Assembly (NCBI RefSeq): GCF_022539315.1
Contig: NC_066317.1
Coordinates: 65,257,179 to 65,321,178, forward strand
DNA from: Serinus canaria
Taxonomy: Eukaryota > Chordata > Aves > Passeriformes > Fringillidae
DNA length: 64,000 nt
Reading direction: 5' to 3'
Part shown: positions 1 to 13,552 of the stretch, piece after piece
Numbering within the stretch: the stretch's first letter is position 1
Layout: each line of letters begins with the position of its first letter
Position numbers and translations under genes: made by a program
Notes under the pieces: model-generated
Database searches by the model: none
Seen by the model: only the letters and a program-made list of their open reading frames with translations
What the model was told of the DNA's origin: nothing

Positions 1-1865
1 GGCAAGAATCAACAGATTGCTTAAATTGACGAAGACAAAAGTTTAATTGCTCATAACTTTGCCACACAGAACCATTTGGTCTGAGTCTTTCCAATGCCTG
101 GGACATATAACTCCATTCTTATGAGAGAAAACTAGTAAAACATCTAATTAGAAATTCTATGATTTGGCATATTCCCACATGAGCTAAATTAAGGCAGAAA
201 AGGACATCTTCAATTCTCTGTTTTGCAACCTTAGTAATTGCTCAATTTGATTTTATGTATTTGTAAATTTATTTAATTTATTTAATGTGATGGTAAGTGA
301 ATGCTAATTCCTAGCACTTGGCAAGCAGAGGAGTTGACTCAATCATTGCTGCACATTAAGTAAAAGATTAGGGCCTTAATTTCTATTTGAATAGTACTAG
401 AGGAGTATCCTCCAAGCTTCCCTACTGCCTCTTCTCATGTGAACTTCCTGCAGTCTGGACTATAGTGAGAGCCAGATAAAATCATTTCTAAAACGAGACG
501 GAGGGCTGAAATGCAAATCGGGGGAAGAAGTCATCAGAAAGGGGTCTTCGTACAGATTTGGTAGGTTATCAGGTCTTTACCTGCCTGGTAATCAATCCTG
601 GTGCCTGATCAGCTCCAGGGGATGGACCCAGGAGGAGCACAAAGGCTCTTTATTCCCCCTGCTCACGCTGTGACTCTGCTGTAAAGCCTGGTTCGCTGGG
701 AAGGGCAAGGTGGAGCTGGACATGGGGCCTATCAGGTGACGTTAATGTTCAGTCAAGATACGGACCTTGTGCTGGAACGAGACAGACAGTCTTTGAAGAA
801 CATAATCTGTGCTGCCAACAATGGCTGGAGTGAAAGGAGCTCGCTCTGGTTACCTCAGAGGATGGACTGGTAAAGCAAAGTTGGATTCTTATCAAGATGT
901 TGGGTTTGGGGTTTTTTTATTCGTTGATTCATATGGTAATGGCTGTGAATACACAATGCAAGGTCTTCAAAGGGAGGAAACATAAGAAGGGTATAGTTTC
1001 ACCCAGTTCACCTTAAGGTTCCACACTTTTGTCCTGTGTGATTTTTTTTTTTTAATACATAAACCCTGCTATCCTTGCAGGGACAAACTCTATGCATGTC
1101 TTTTCAGATTCCCTCCAATTCCAGTTGGACACAGGCTCGCCAGCAGCAGTGAGAAGCAGCAGCTCTCCTGGGGTGCTGTGTTTCTCAGATTGACCTTAGC
1201 TCTGTTTACCCTTGCTTCCAAAGTTTGGGCCAACATCTGCTAAATAAACAGCTGAGTGCTGAGGCGATGGGGACAGGGAGGAGGAGTTAACAATGGGATT
1301 GTGCTGAAATGAGAGAGTAGTGAGGGGAGCTCTAGAGAGATTGTTGTGGGTCAGCACACAGAGGCAAATCCCTTTGAATCAACAGAAAACCTTCTTCTGA
1401 CATCTCGGACCCAGTTTTCAAGCATGCAGGACATAGCTATCCAAAGTTCATGTTTCCAGTTCAGACTGAAACACTCTCCTAAATACCCAGACAAGCCACA
1501 CTGCTCTTCTGTTTCAGCTACATTGAAGTAGCCGAAGTACCTGAGTATTTCCAGCACACTGGAAATACTCAGGTACTTCAGCCATGCAAGTAGGGCAGTA
1601 GCTTATATTTAAGACAGCAGAATTTCTTTTCTCTTCCACCAAAATTCATATTAATCATCCCAACAGCACCCAGTTGGCAAGTATGGGGGATAGAAAGGTG
1701 TTTTCAAAGCTGATGGTGTGTTCACTCCAACACATCAGTTCAGAGCCTCACTACCACCAACCACAGCATTTCACAAGCCATCACAGCTCCTCCCTGATAC
1801 AAGAGGTGTCTGACCATGTCACACTTAGGACTTTAAGCCTGTACATTGGCCTGCACAACATCACT
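1..1865. other. non-coding sequence
   Basis: No exon, RNA gene or transposon is recognised apart from the hairpin at 1534-1579. An octamer-type ATGCAAAT lies at 511-518. It is probably intronic to the minus-strand gene that starts at 46.5 kb, if that intron extends this far; no exon was found to test this. Confidence 0.5.
1534..1579. repeat. perfect inverted repeat, 21-bp arms with a 4-nt loop
   Basis: The left arm 1534-1554 (GAAGTACC...TTTCCAG) and right arm 1559-1579 are exact reverse complements around CACA. Complementarity stops sharply at both ends. It is not part of a recognised repeat. Confidence 0.95.
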
Positions 1866-2031
1866 GGAACAGGTTGCCCAGGGAAGTGCTGGAATTACCC
1901 TCCCTGGAAGTGTGCAAGAGGCATGTGGATGTGGGGACATGGTTTAGTAGTGAACACAGCAGTGCAGAGTGAACAGCTGGGCTCAGTGATCCTGGAGGTC
2001 TTTTACATCCATAACAATTCTATGGTTCTAT
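1866..2031 (+). repeat. CR1-type LINE 3' fragment
   Basis: It contains the characteristic CR1 3'-end wording (GGAACAGGTTGCCCAGGGAAG, the CATCCCTGGAAGTG-like block, ACATGGTTTAGTAGTGAACA) and ends at ATTCTATGGTTCTAT. Orientation is plus. It is a 5'-truncated, diverged copy with no coding capacity, as is usual for CR1 in birds. Confidence 0.85.
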
Positions 2032-3880
2032 CCTGTGCTCGTGCTTCCTCAGGTTTTTGGCAAGGGCACACTAAACAAAGCTCAGCACTCCTGACAAGTG
2101 TGAGGATGCTCAGCACGGACCAGATGTGTAGGTATTGTCTCACATCTACAGCCTCCCTAATCTGAAGGTCCCTCCAGCTAGGCCACCATACAGGCACTAA
2201 TCCTCCCCTTATTTACCAGCAAAGTGCTCCTTAGAAACCTGTATCCTCAGTATTCAGCATATGCCTTTAAAGCATCAGGATTAAATTCCCTTAAAAAAAG
2301 AAAAACTCGGTAATATGAGAGCAGATATTCCCATTATACACATATCTACATATTTTTTAATCCCAGCCAGCATGTGGTCCTAGTATTATCTCATGGCAGT
2401 ATGTTCCAGAGCTTATCTGGAATAACTTTGCTTTTCATCACCTTCAAAGTTCCCTGAATATTTCCTTGTTTGTCTGTCAGGCTGCTTTTGGCTTTCTGGA
2501 CAGCTCTGTTCATACTCAAGGCATCTGAGAAACAGATTCCAGCTACTCTGAGACACTGAAAAGGAAAAGAAGGCAATTGAGGCTCTCCTGGACAGCAGGC
2601 TATTCAATACACAGCATTAGTGAAACCAGCCCAGTGTCATCTGAGGTGAGCACAAGACCTAGAAAACAATCTCAGTACCACGCAGAGCTTATAGCAGATC
2701 TTGAGGCCCTGAGCAATCCAAGGTGGCTAATTAGCCAAGAAAATGGAGTGAAATACAACATTTCTTAATCAAAGCTAACCATGAATCTGCTTTTGATATG
2801 AAAACTGATTGTCTGCACAAGGAAAGGTGGTGCTCAGTTAAAGCAGTGTCATTGGCTGAAGCCAACCACACAGAGAAATTGGGTGGAACTCATTTTGTCT
2901 GAAAGCATCTCACTGAGCCATGCTGGAAATCATCAGTGAGCATGAAGAGATGGGGACCAGTAAGGTGAACTGGTCAGTGCCTGGGCAGGAAACCACCCAG
3001 GATCAGGGAAAAAAGGTCAACCTCTAGGACCTTCCCTAGGAGAGTTCTTTCAAAAGGACCCAGAGGGCAAACCTTGCTAAAGGAAATCACTGACACTTTT
3101 GGCAGAGCATAACACAGTTTTTAGAGGCTGGAAGACTCTCCAACCCATGCATCACTCCAGGAGCAGAGCTGGATGCCACATCCCTCCAGAGAAAGCTGAT
3201 TACAGAAAACCTGCCATTTTCCACTGGAAGTATTTCTATGAAGCATCATTCTCCATGTTTCACACCTGGGAAACTCATCCCCATGCTGGTGATGACAAAG
3301 ACAAAAGGGATTTCTCTCAGATCAGTCAGGAAAGTGACTGATTCACAAAGATTTAAATGATGGTTTGTTAAGTGTCAGATGAGAACAGTAACCATCAGTC
3401 TTTCTTTCTCTATGGTTACATCCTTGAACTCCTCTACTGGAATGGATCTCAGGTACCTCAGTCATACATTGGGATATTTAAGGGTTAAATAGGGATTACA
3501 AAGCATTTTCTCTGCTGGTGGGAATGCATTTGAAATCTATTACAAATAAATTTTTTTAAATGACAAATGAAGCTCTAGTGATAACTGTCACAGTGATGAA
3601 CTACATTTTTAATCAAAAGCAGCAAAATAGTAATCTAAGGCTGTTCAGTTTACCTTTAAAAGAAGAAAACTAGAAGAAGGAGGGAGCTGAAATCTGTGTC
3701 ACTCGATAGCTCCTGGCAAACTCTTCCTGACTTTATGGTTATGCTTCTAAATCCTCTCAATTTAATGGTGTAGGTTTCTCTATTTTTAGATCAGAAATTA
3801 AGGCAGCTCTGCTTTTCCCCCTGCATTATTTTCTAACCAGACCATTAAACTCAGCAGGCAAAGAAATGAGAGCGCCCTTT

Positions 3881-3915
3881 AAATAAAAAAAATACAAAAA
3901 CAAAACAAAACAAAA

Positions 3916-3955
<40 letters not shown>
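3881..3955. repeat. A-rich tract with (CAAAA)n and a 39-base A run
   Basis: The AAATAAAA start passes into several CAAAA units and then an uninterrupted A run (3917-3955). It may be a retroposon tail or a simple expansion; I see no recognisable retroposed body beside it. The phenylalanine-rich reverse-strand frame here is an artefact of the tract. Confidence 0.9.
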
Positions 3956-3958
<3 letters not shown>

Positions 3959-6900
3959 CTGCACAAGCAGCATAACCACACGGCTGGAGAAAGAAAATCA
4001 CTCCCAGGGGCTGACAGACCTCTTGAGCTTCCACTTCAGTGGCCCACGAGGCAGCTCTGTGCTGGGACTCCCCAGGCCCCAGAGGTGCCAGGACGTTTGG
4101 CGACCGTCGGAGGAGCTGCCTTGGCACAAGGCTCCCCCGCAGCACAGGTCACCCCCAGCTCTGCAGTGAGTGTCAGCCCACAACACTTGGGCTGGACTGA
4201 GACCAAAGAACCCCCAGTTTAGTGCAATAATCGGGGTGAATTTGGCACCTTGCTGCCTCCTCTCTGCCTGGCTGCAGCAGGGCTGGGGGGTGTCTGCACC
4301 GGGAGGGCATGCTGTCCTCCAGATTGTTTTGAAACAACAAGAAAAAAGCTTATCATAATCCTCCTGGCAATTAGAGCCTGGCTGGCTGCAAAGTGCGAGG
4401 CATTTATCAAAACCTCCTTTGAAGGCGCTGAGGGAAGTGAATTTGAAGCTGTTGGGGACTGCAGGAGTCAGAGAGCCCAGCTGCTCCCGGGGAGCCTGAA
4501 CTGAGGCGAGGGGGCAGAGGGAGGAGGGAGAATTTCCTCGTCTGGGACACGCACGTTTTCCATCAGCCTGTGTGTGTGAGGATAAATAACATTTTATCTC
4601 TGTCCCCGTGTCTCTTGAAAGCTCAGCCGATTACAGCTGGCACACTTAGGGGGCTCTTCCTGCGAACTTTGCCAAAAAATTAACCACTCCTGGAGCCATA
4701 AATCATCCCAAAACTGGGCTTCTTCTGCCCTCATCCCCACCAATGTGAGAAAAACCCAAATTTCAAAAAAGAGAAAAACCCAAACTTCAAAAAATTTAAA
4801 AAAAGAAGTTGCCAGTTTCATGAATGTCAGGAGGCCAAAACTGGCACATTTTGCTTTTTTTAAAACATGCATCAGCATGAACTGCCCAGAGGCAACTCAT
4901 ACACAGCAACATGTTGAAGGGGCTCACCTGTCTGTGCCATACAGTGAGGCTCTGGTTCAGCAGCATGAGGCAGGATTAAAACAGTGTGGTCTTGTATAAA
5001 CCATCAAAAGTAACAGGCTGGAGAACAGTTCCCAAAACCCCTTCCAGCACAGACTGGATACCGGCATCTGATTAAATTCTCTAGACTCCTTTAATTTCCA
5101 GCCTAGTGCCCACTGCTCTCTCTGCAGCCCTACAGACCTCTGGACATGTTTTTCCCCCTCCCTGCTATTCCCAAGTACAAGTCTCCTTAGAGGTCAGGGG
5201 AAGGAAAGTTGCTCATGATGCTCTCTCTTATCATTTGCTTCTCTCTGTCCAGTGTGGACATGCAACCCTTGGCCACAGGACAGCCTCCTTCTCTTGGAGC
5301 AAGACCAGCTTCCCTCTGAGCACAGACCACATCCCTGGATTTTTATGCTGCAATATAAGTTCTGTCCCTCCAGCAGGCAAGGAGGTGGATCAGGACACTA
5401 AACCTCCCCTGCCTTAGGAGGAAGGAGCTGAGTCCAGCCCATGGTGCAGCCACCCAAAACTGCCAAGGCTCTTTGCAGAAGCTTGTTGGCATACACGAGC
5501 CCTCAGCACAAAAAAAAAAAAAGGTGTCAGAATAGGGAGTGAAAGCTATGGGAGAATAGGAATAAGCAGATGAGAAGGTAAAGATGCATTAAAGATTAAT
5601 TGAATTGTCCTGAGCAAAATGTCGGCACAGAGCAGGACCCCTGTGTCATCTCCCTGCATCTCCACATCCCCTTCCAAAACAGCTTTTCTCCTCTGCAAGA
5701 TTTTGTTCATCCAAAACCACTGAACAATTGTTGCCTTCAGTATTATTTTAATCATTCCCAAATGCCTTTCCTTTGGAGGATTCCTGCTGAGAATCCAAGT
5801 TGAGTTCTCCACCAGAGTAAATCAGCCCAGCTACTGTAACTGGGCTGCATATTTACATCTCCTAGAGACCCACCCTCCTCCCAGCCAACTCTACTCCCTG
5901 CGCTCAACCCTGCACAAACCTCATCTAAAAATCTCCTGGAGAAACCTTGCTGTGCATCCTCCCCTACACAGGGCTATTCTTGGGATTTAAGGAATGTGGA
6001 CATGATGCTGCTATGAAAAGGGGCACTGTACTGAATTTATACATGGGAAGGTTGCAGGGATGAGAGCAGGGTGTAGTGGCCTTACATCTGTGACAATGTT
6101 ACAGGGATGACAACGGCAAAAAAACTTTGATCAGTCCTGGAGTACAAACGCAGGTTTATATCCTTGCCATCTGGCAGAGTATCATGTTAAGAGCTGAGCA
6201 GACAACAGTGGCTGCTGCTACACAGTGTACTAAATACCAATAAAAGCTGAATGGATCTGCAATAGAGCACACTTTAGAAATAGCTGTGAAAGGAAAATCT
6301 AGGCCACTAAGTGCTGTTAAAAACAATGTCCTTATATTTTCTCCTTCCCCTTCCTATTCTCCTCTGTCTTGCTTCTGCTCTTGGGATTCCTCTTCCCTCC
6401 CTTTTCCCAGCGCTAGTGGCTGCACAGAGAGCTATCAAGTGAAATGCTGAACCTAAACTAAAGGTTGTGTTCATTTAACAAGCAGTAAATATCGGTCAGG
6501 AGGGGCAGACTGGCAGCTGCCCTCACAGCTGAAGCCAATCCCCCTCCATAAATGGAGAAGCACAGCATCCCCACGAATGGAGGAGGTGGCTGCAGTCTCT
6601 TCTTTCCTGCTTCTTCCTTCCCTACTCAGCACAAAGGCATACAAGACCCACACTGACCCAGAGACCCATGGATAAAACCCTGGACTAGTGTAATCACTGT
6701 CTTTTGCACTTCTGCAGAGCTTCTTCAGCACAAGCTGCTTCAGTCATTCCCTGGTCCTTGCCCAGAGCAGCTACAAACTCGCAGCTCTGATCAGTAGTGA
6801 ACACTGCTCTGCAAACTCAAATGCAGATGTCTCAGCTCAAATGCCTTTTACTGGAAACTAAGTGGACACACTCTGACGTGCACTTTCCACATGCCAAAAG

Positions 6901-9513
6901 CTCAGACACATACAGGAGTGCCTTACACACTGATATTTAGGCTGCCAAGAGACTGACTGTCCCTCTTTTGGGCATCAGGAGGAACAAAACCTCATTTCAC
7001 TCATGAGTTCACCATAGCTTAAGGATATTTGCCCATGTTAGTAGCAAAGTCAGCAAGAGACTGGTTCCCAGAAATCAGTTTCAACACCAAGACCACCACT
7101 CCTGCTATTTAACCTCACAGGCCACAAACCTCATCCCAAAACATCATTCTTCACACTAAGCTGTATAAAACATCTCAGCCACCAAATTGTCACACAGTCA
7201 GACACTACACAGAAATGCCAGGAGGGACCCTCCAGTGATGCACTGGAGAAAACACCATGGACAATGGCATGTTTTCTAAGGAACCCCATGGGAACTCTTC
7301 TCTCTGCTTTGGTATGCATTTCCCATTGAATTAGTAAGAATATTCACCAGCAATTAGACAGAAGGAAAATTTAGCCTGGCACTTAGGTCTCATTGTTACT
7401 AAGCTTTCCTATCAGGAAATACAAGGATCTCAGAAGGGAAGCAATGGAAATGATCAATCAAAACAACTGAACAGGCTGCTAGACTAGACACTATAGGCAG
7501 CAGTCCTGACCTGGCAGGAAAAGCCAATAGCCCTATTCTTCCTCTTTGGCATCTGTGATCCTACAATTGCTCAGTCATTTCAATAAATCCTTCAGCTCCT
7601 CTCTTTGGTTTCATTATTTTATGGGCTTAATTCTCAAAAGAACTCACTGCCCATCATTCAGGCCAGCTTTTCATCTTCAGCTGCAACTGTGTTCTTCCCA
7701 AATGTGCTCAGCACCCAAGAGCCATCTTCGGAAAGTCCCAGGGGAGGTGGAAAGGACCTTGCCAAGACTCTGAAGCACTGAGTGCCTATTTCATGGCTGC
7801 CTAACTCTTCAACAGGAAGAAATGTTTGCATGATGCTCTTAGGGATGTTCACACTGTCAAAAGGGCTAGATACTGTTTTCCCAAAGTAACTTGACCCATT
7901 TAAAGAACTTCTCCAGGAAAGCCAGTTGAGTATCTCTGACATCTGCACTACCACAGACACTCTAGTATTGACCATCCCCTTTATCTCACTATATTTTCGC
8001 TGATAGCTAAACTATGCAGTGCAGTGGTTCTGGCATCCCAGCAATGGCTAGTTATCAGGAGTGAGAAAGCACGAGGTCTGGGAACTCACTGAAAACATTC
8101 AGAGGTGATACGTGAGGGACTGGGAGAGATTAGACAGGGTTTGCTGGGGCTCCAGGAATTCCTGCAATTCAGGGGTTACATGGCAGGATTTCTTTTTTCC
8201 ATGGGACAGCAGCAAGCAGCAAGATGGAATTTCCACTTCTCTTTAAAGCTGTTTTCCCAAAACTGTCACACATATACCGCTTCCCCTGGTTTTTCTCCAG
8301 ATGGGGTACCCAGGGCAAGGGATTGGAGAAACAACCCTCATGTACACTGGAGAGACTCAACTAGGCTCTCATTTCACCAGGAGCTAGACTTTGGAGCCTG
8401 ACTGACAGCAGCCACAGCTGCCTGCCCTGCAATTCACCACTTAGAAAGGGCTAATTAGTATGAGGTAATTAGTTTCAGGCAAAGAATGTTTGAAAAATAA
8501 TCTTTGTATGTAAGGTCAGCCATCCTATGTTTTGTTCAATGTACTTTATTCTTCTCTGCTGCTGAAAGAGATCCCAGAGAGATGATGTAAGACACCTAAA
8601 CCAGGCAGATGCTGGAGAGTCAGACAGTCAAGTGTTAAACATACTAAAATGCCTAAAGATGCAACTTCAACCCTAAAGGCTTCTGATGTAACAAGCATAA
8701 AAATGTGGAAGTTTCATGGATGATGCTAATTATCCCAAAAGCTCATCTCGCTTTCCCAAACGCCTCCACACCTAGGTTCTTGCTTTTCCAGGGGAAAAAA
8801 AAAACCAAGGCAACACAGAAGTGATCCAGCAGAAGACAGAAGTGCTGACAACGAGGTCTGGCCAGAGCTGTGGCTGAACTCATTTGCCACTGGGCTCCTG
8901 CCCGGTCATGGGGCAGCTGTGAAAACAAGGCCATTGGGAAAGCACCACGTGAAACCAGAGTGGAAATGCCAAGACAGCCCCAAAGCAATAGCAGCCAACC
9001 TCAACCACAGACACTACAGTGGCAGCTTTCTTGCATTGTTGTTGTTTTTCCCTAAAATAGCCTGTATGATTAACAGAGCCAGTGATTAGCTAAGTGCCAT
9101 CCTCTCTGATACGTGCTTGGCCATTATCTGCTCCTGACACCTAACATCTAATTGCAGTGCAACACCCCAGCAGGACAGCCTGTCCCAGGAGGGACTGAAT
9201 GGACTGACTGGGAGAGTTAAAAAGCCAGGAAATGAAAAGGTTGCACTCCAGCAGGGTTAGGATATCAGAATGGGGATTTCAGCAGCAGCAGCGCTGGAGA
9301 GGTTGGCTACCTCTCAGAAGCACACCCGGATTCCAAACTCGGGTCTGGTAAGGTTTCCCACCCACAAAAATAGCCACATGCTCCCTGTCAACAAGACCTG
9401 GGCTCTTCCCTCTTTCCTTCCTGTTTATAACACATCTTCTGAAGGATGTCAGCAGAATAAACAGCTCTCTGTGCTCCAGAGACAGCCCCTGCCACGCCAA
9501 GTGAAAAATCTCC

Positions 9514-9579
9514 AAAAAAAAAAAAAAAAAGGAAGGGTGAGGAAGAATTATCACTCTCTTGCCATCTTTTTTTAAACTG

Positions 9580-9624
<45 letters not shown>
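9514..9624. repeat. two poly(A) tracts (17 and 42 bases)
   Basis: A runs at 9514-9530 and 9583-9624 are separated by about 50 bp of mixed sequence. The 42-base run is the longest A homopolymer here and may vary between reads. No source gene is recognisable upstream. Confidence 0.9.
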
Positions 9625-9627
<3 letters not shown>

Positions 9628-11333
9628 GTTCATTTCCATTATCCTGCTTGCCAAGCAAATATGAACAACCTGATCAGCACAGTGGAAGAGCAACATACCA
9701 AGTCCTGTGGGCTCAGGGACTGACACAAGCCATCCTTGCTCCTGAATGCAGGACTGAGTCCCCCATAAACATGACACTGATTAAGTGTTTGTTGCAAACA
9801 GGAAGGTGTCATATTTGGGAACTTCATGTTTTCCATGCTGGAGAGAGAAAAATATTTGGACAAGGACAGCAAAGGGAAGGCTGTGTGTCCCCACAAGCAA
9901 TGCACAAACACACACTGCACCAGCTAGGCACAAATATGTAGCCCCCTTTGTCTCTTGTTTCTCTCATTTTACTCTTATTTCAGCTTTTTCTCTGAAAGAA
10001 AGTTACAGTTTACCACTTGTCCAAGATACAAGGTCAAGTGTGTCTCACTCTCTCTCTTTTAAAAGGGAAAACATATTTCATTCCAGATCAGAATTTGATC
10101 ATGGAGATCCATATCCTGAGCCAGGAACCTGAACTCAAGATGAAGAGCACCTCGCTGTGCTGCTATTCCTGTGTCTTGGCCTTTTTGGAGACATTCCTAT
10201 TCACGTTTTCTTCTTATCCAAGTATGCTGGTCTCAAGTAAAGTACCAAAACAATTTCAGGAAAGCTTCATTTCCCAAAAAATACTTCCATCATCTCTCAT
10301 GGTAACTTAACTTTCTCTGAGTATGCACAGTGTGAGCCCAAGCTGCAATGTGTGTGTTGTGCAAACCTGGTGAGACTGCTGAAGTCAGCAGATGTGGTGT
10401 GGATTTGCAGTGCTTTCTTGGAATGAAGAACTTTGCCTTCTATTTATCACACACTTCTTTGCTAAAGAAACACGCTTAAAATGGCATTCACATTTTCAGT
10501 AAATGCTTCAGGAAAAGAAATAGAAAAGACCAGCAATTACCAGGAGAAAAAAAAAAAAAAGAAAACACCATCCCAGGCAATGGCAAAAAATAGCCTGTAA
10601 TACAAGTTTTGCTGGTATGCTGACACAAAGTTGGACTCATCCTGATCTTGTCCATAACGTGACTGCTCAGTCACTCTAATTTAAACAGGCAGCACAAAGC
10701 TGTTCTCATGCAAATAATACACAAATCTGCCATGATTTGGTACTACTTAGCTTAGTTTGACAGGTATTCATACCATCAGACAAGTATTGATTATAAATAA
10801 AGATAAAGAATGAGAAACTCATGTTTAAACCCTAGGCAATTAATAACTAAAGATAGACAGAGGCAGATGAAATCTGTCAGCACATGGAAAGGATCCACTA
10901 ATTGCATTGCACATAAGTTGCAAAAGTAGACAGCTTTTACTGCTTTGTTTTTCAGAAAGACAAACTTATAAGAGAGTTTAAAATTATGATGCCTGTCTGT
11001 GGCTACAGCTCCCTCATGAACAGGACAATGCCACATCTGCCAGGCACCTTTCAGGTGTCCTACCCCAGCTCCTCCAAAAGGGAAATGGGACACCATCAGC
11101 ATTCCCCTCATACTTAGATTTCCCTTCTATTAGTCAGGTGACTTCCCTGTTGACTTTACTTCCTTTTCTTTAATGTCTCTAAGGCTGAGCTTTCCAACAT
11201 AAGTCCCATTCATATTTAATCTCTACCTCTATTTAACTTGTCAAAGCTCTAATAAATGAGGAGAGCACTCTTGGCCAAAGGTTTTCCTCTGATCTGCTTG
11301 GTCCAAACAGGCCCACGGAAGTTGGATATATCT

Positions 11334-11758
11334 TGTATTTGTGGGGTTCCCAGATGAAGGAAGGAATGATGAATCTGACTCCATGTTCTTAGAAGGCTTA
11401 TTTATTATTTTCTGATACTATAATATATTAAAGAATACTATACTAAACAATACAGAAAGGATACAGACAGAATACTAAAAAGATAATAATGAAAACTCGT
11501 GATTCTTTCCAGAGCCTTGACACAGCTTGGCCCTGATTGGCCAAAGAGTCAAAACAATTCACCTGAAACCAATGAAACAATCACCTGTGGGTAAAACAAT
11601 CTCCAAACACATTCCACCACAGCAAAACACAGAAGCAGCAATGAGATAATATTGTTTTCCTTTTTTTCCGAGGCTTCTCAGCTTCCCAGGAGAAGAATCC
11701 TGGGCAAAGGGATTTTTCCAGAAAATATGACAGTGCCAGATACAAACTCCAGATGACA
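11334..11758 (-). repeat. solo LTR of an endogenous retrovirus-like element, copy A
   Basis: This matches, as reverse complement, the sequence at about 14293-14744 over most of its length. Shared blocks include the ATATTTTCTGGAAAAATC and CTGGGAAGCTGAGAAGCC regions, the AACAATATTATCTCA-like block and the segment ending before the ATGGAGTC block. It begins TG on the plus strand, ends CA, and has a minus-strand AATAAA (plus-strand TTTATT at 11401). No gag, pol or env frame is beside it, so it is a solo LTR. The first tens of bases differ from copy B. I could not find clean target-site duplications. The family is inferred as an avian ERV. Confidence 0.7.
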
Positions 11759-11836
11759 CAGTTCACACCTGGGAGGATGCAGCCAGCAGCAGGACATGCA
11801 GGCACCCCAGCCACACAGCACACCCACCACAGAGAC

Positions 11837-11970
11837 ACAGAATCAGTGAGGTTGGAAAAGACCTCTGAGATATCCAGTCCAACCCGAGACCCAACACCAG
11901 CCTGGCTCCAAGTGCCACATCCACCTCTCCAAACACCTCCAGGGATGGGGGCTCCACCACTGCAGCCCTT
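11837..11970 (-). repeat. CR1-type LINE 3' fragment, antisense
   Basis: It starts at ACAGAATCAGTGAGGTTGGAAAAGACCTC and includes GTGCCACATCCACCTCTCC and ACACCTCCAGGGATGGGGG, the reverse-complement form of the CR1 3' end. It lies about 80 bp beyond LTR copy A. The far boundary is uncertain because the match fades into sequence rich in CCCAGC. Confidence 0.8.
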
Positions 11971-13552
11971 CAGACTGAGACAGACCCAGCTCCCAGCCCA
12001 GCCTTGCTCAAAGGTCACAGTTTAACTCTGAGAGAAGGAAGAGAACAGTCACAAGTGAAAATGGCCACCATGCAGGTTAAGTAAAAGCAGTTTTGAGGAC
12101 TGCAGGAGGCCGAGATGCTGGGTTCACCACAGACTCCTCTCACCTTGGAAAGAGACCACTTTAGAGAGACACTCCACTTTTTTTTCAGGAGCAGGAACTG
12201 ATCCCACTCTCTTGGCCCTCTTGGAGCTGCTTTGCCTCTGAGGCCTGTTCACTAGTGCAACTTAGGCTGGCACAAACCCCATAAACACCCATTAAATAAA
12301 AGGGTAAGACACAGGATGGGACAAGAGCTCACTCTGGCCAGAAGCACCATAAAGAAAGGCTCCAACTGCAATGGCTCAGAAATCCTGCTTCTATCTGACC
12401 ACACCTTCATCCCTTTTTTCCCCTGAAACCCTTGGTGTCCTCACTGCTCACAGCTCCAGAGCTGGCTCCCAGCCACCAGGACCTTTCCCTCTCTCTCTTC
12501 TGTCATGCCCTGTCACAAGCCCCCACCCTTGCCCACCAGCACTGGCCATCCCCACACACCCAGGGCACACACCCAGGGCACACCAGCCCTTCCCACCCTG
12601 CGTGTCCAACCTGCCATGTCACACCCTGCCCACCCCACCACCAACCCAGCCCCGCACGGCACACACTGCAGCAGTCCAGATCACTCCCTCAGCACACAGA
12701 ACAAAGGACAAGCCCTCCTCTGCCTCAGCTGCCAGTTCTTCCTCCCCCAACATCCACACCAGTAGACATTTATCTGAAAAAAGTCACCTTTGAAGCCCAA
12801 ACCCGTTTGGGGGCTGGAAGCTGGGAAGAGAGGGCCTTTTCTGTCCATGCTGTCCAGACACTCCAGCAAGCAGCACTATCTCAGCCTGGCTCCCTCCTCA
12901 GCCCCAGACAAACATGGCTTCCCTCTTGACTTGCTATTTAAAACCAAGACTGGCACACGGCGGTTTCAGATTAACGAGCTGGAGCCATCGGGGGTGGGCA
13001 GTGTCCCTGTCCCCTGCCCAGTGCCAGGTGCCCCCACAGCAGAGCTCTGGCCTCCTCTGGGTCAGACCAGCCCATTTAGCTACTGGTGGCTTTGTCCTAC
13101 TGTTAAATTTAAGGAGGATCATTCCCTAAAACCCATCAGAAGCTCTTGCTGCAGAGGAGTGGAGGCTCAGCCAGACATATTGCATAAATTTAAGGGTTTA
13201 TTGCACTTACACATCCCCTCTCAGCACACTTTACCAGAATAGCTCTTTATCTGCAGACATGGCTCGTTGACCCGGGCTGAACGTGGAGCCTGTATCGAGG
13301 TGAACAGCAGAACTGAAACCACTTGGCTCCCTGAGCTGTGTCCCTGCTCCCAGCCTGCTCCCTCAGGAGCTCATGGCTGCCCACTGCACAGGGCACTGAA
13401 AGCCTCCTCCACCAGGGCTTGGCATGAGATGGGTGTTGGGTTTCACATAGGATTTCAGAGATTTTGAAATCTGGACCAAAGTGGAGCACCAGCAACACCT
13501 GAAGTGTGGAAATTGTCCTACAAGGAAAATCTTATTTTCCTTTAGAAAACAA
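11971..13552. other. non-coding, C-rich stretch
   Basis: The part from about 12430 to 12750 is rich in CCCA/CACC and yields overlapping Pro/His/Ser-rich chance frames in all three plus-strand frames. Several simultaneous open frames in a stop-poor composition argue against coding. Nothing else is recognised. Confidence 0.5.

Larger units (their letters stand above)
2032..11333. other. non-coding sequence, probably intron
   Basis: I see no supported exon. Apart from the A-rich tracts at 3.9 and 9.5-9.6 kb the sequence is unique-looking. A possible regulatory segment at about 4320-4450 holds facing TCF/LEF-like words (ATCAAA at 4406-4411 and CTTTGAA near 4418). All open frames are short (at most about 130 codons) and lack family resemblance or paired splice sites. 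Confidence 0.5.

Noticed and set aside
3879..4145. Minus-strand frame with a long phenylalanine run
   Set aside because: The run is the reverse-strand reading of the poly(A) tract.
12371..12929. Pro/His/Ser-rich frames of 140 and 165 codons
   Set aside because: Three plus-strand frames are open at once over a C-rich, CACCC-type stretch, so composition is the cause.
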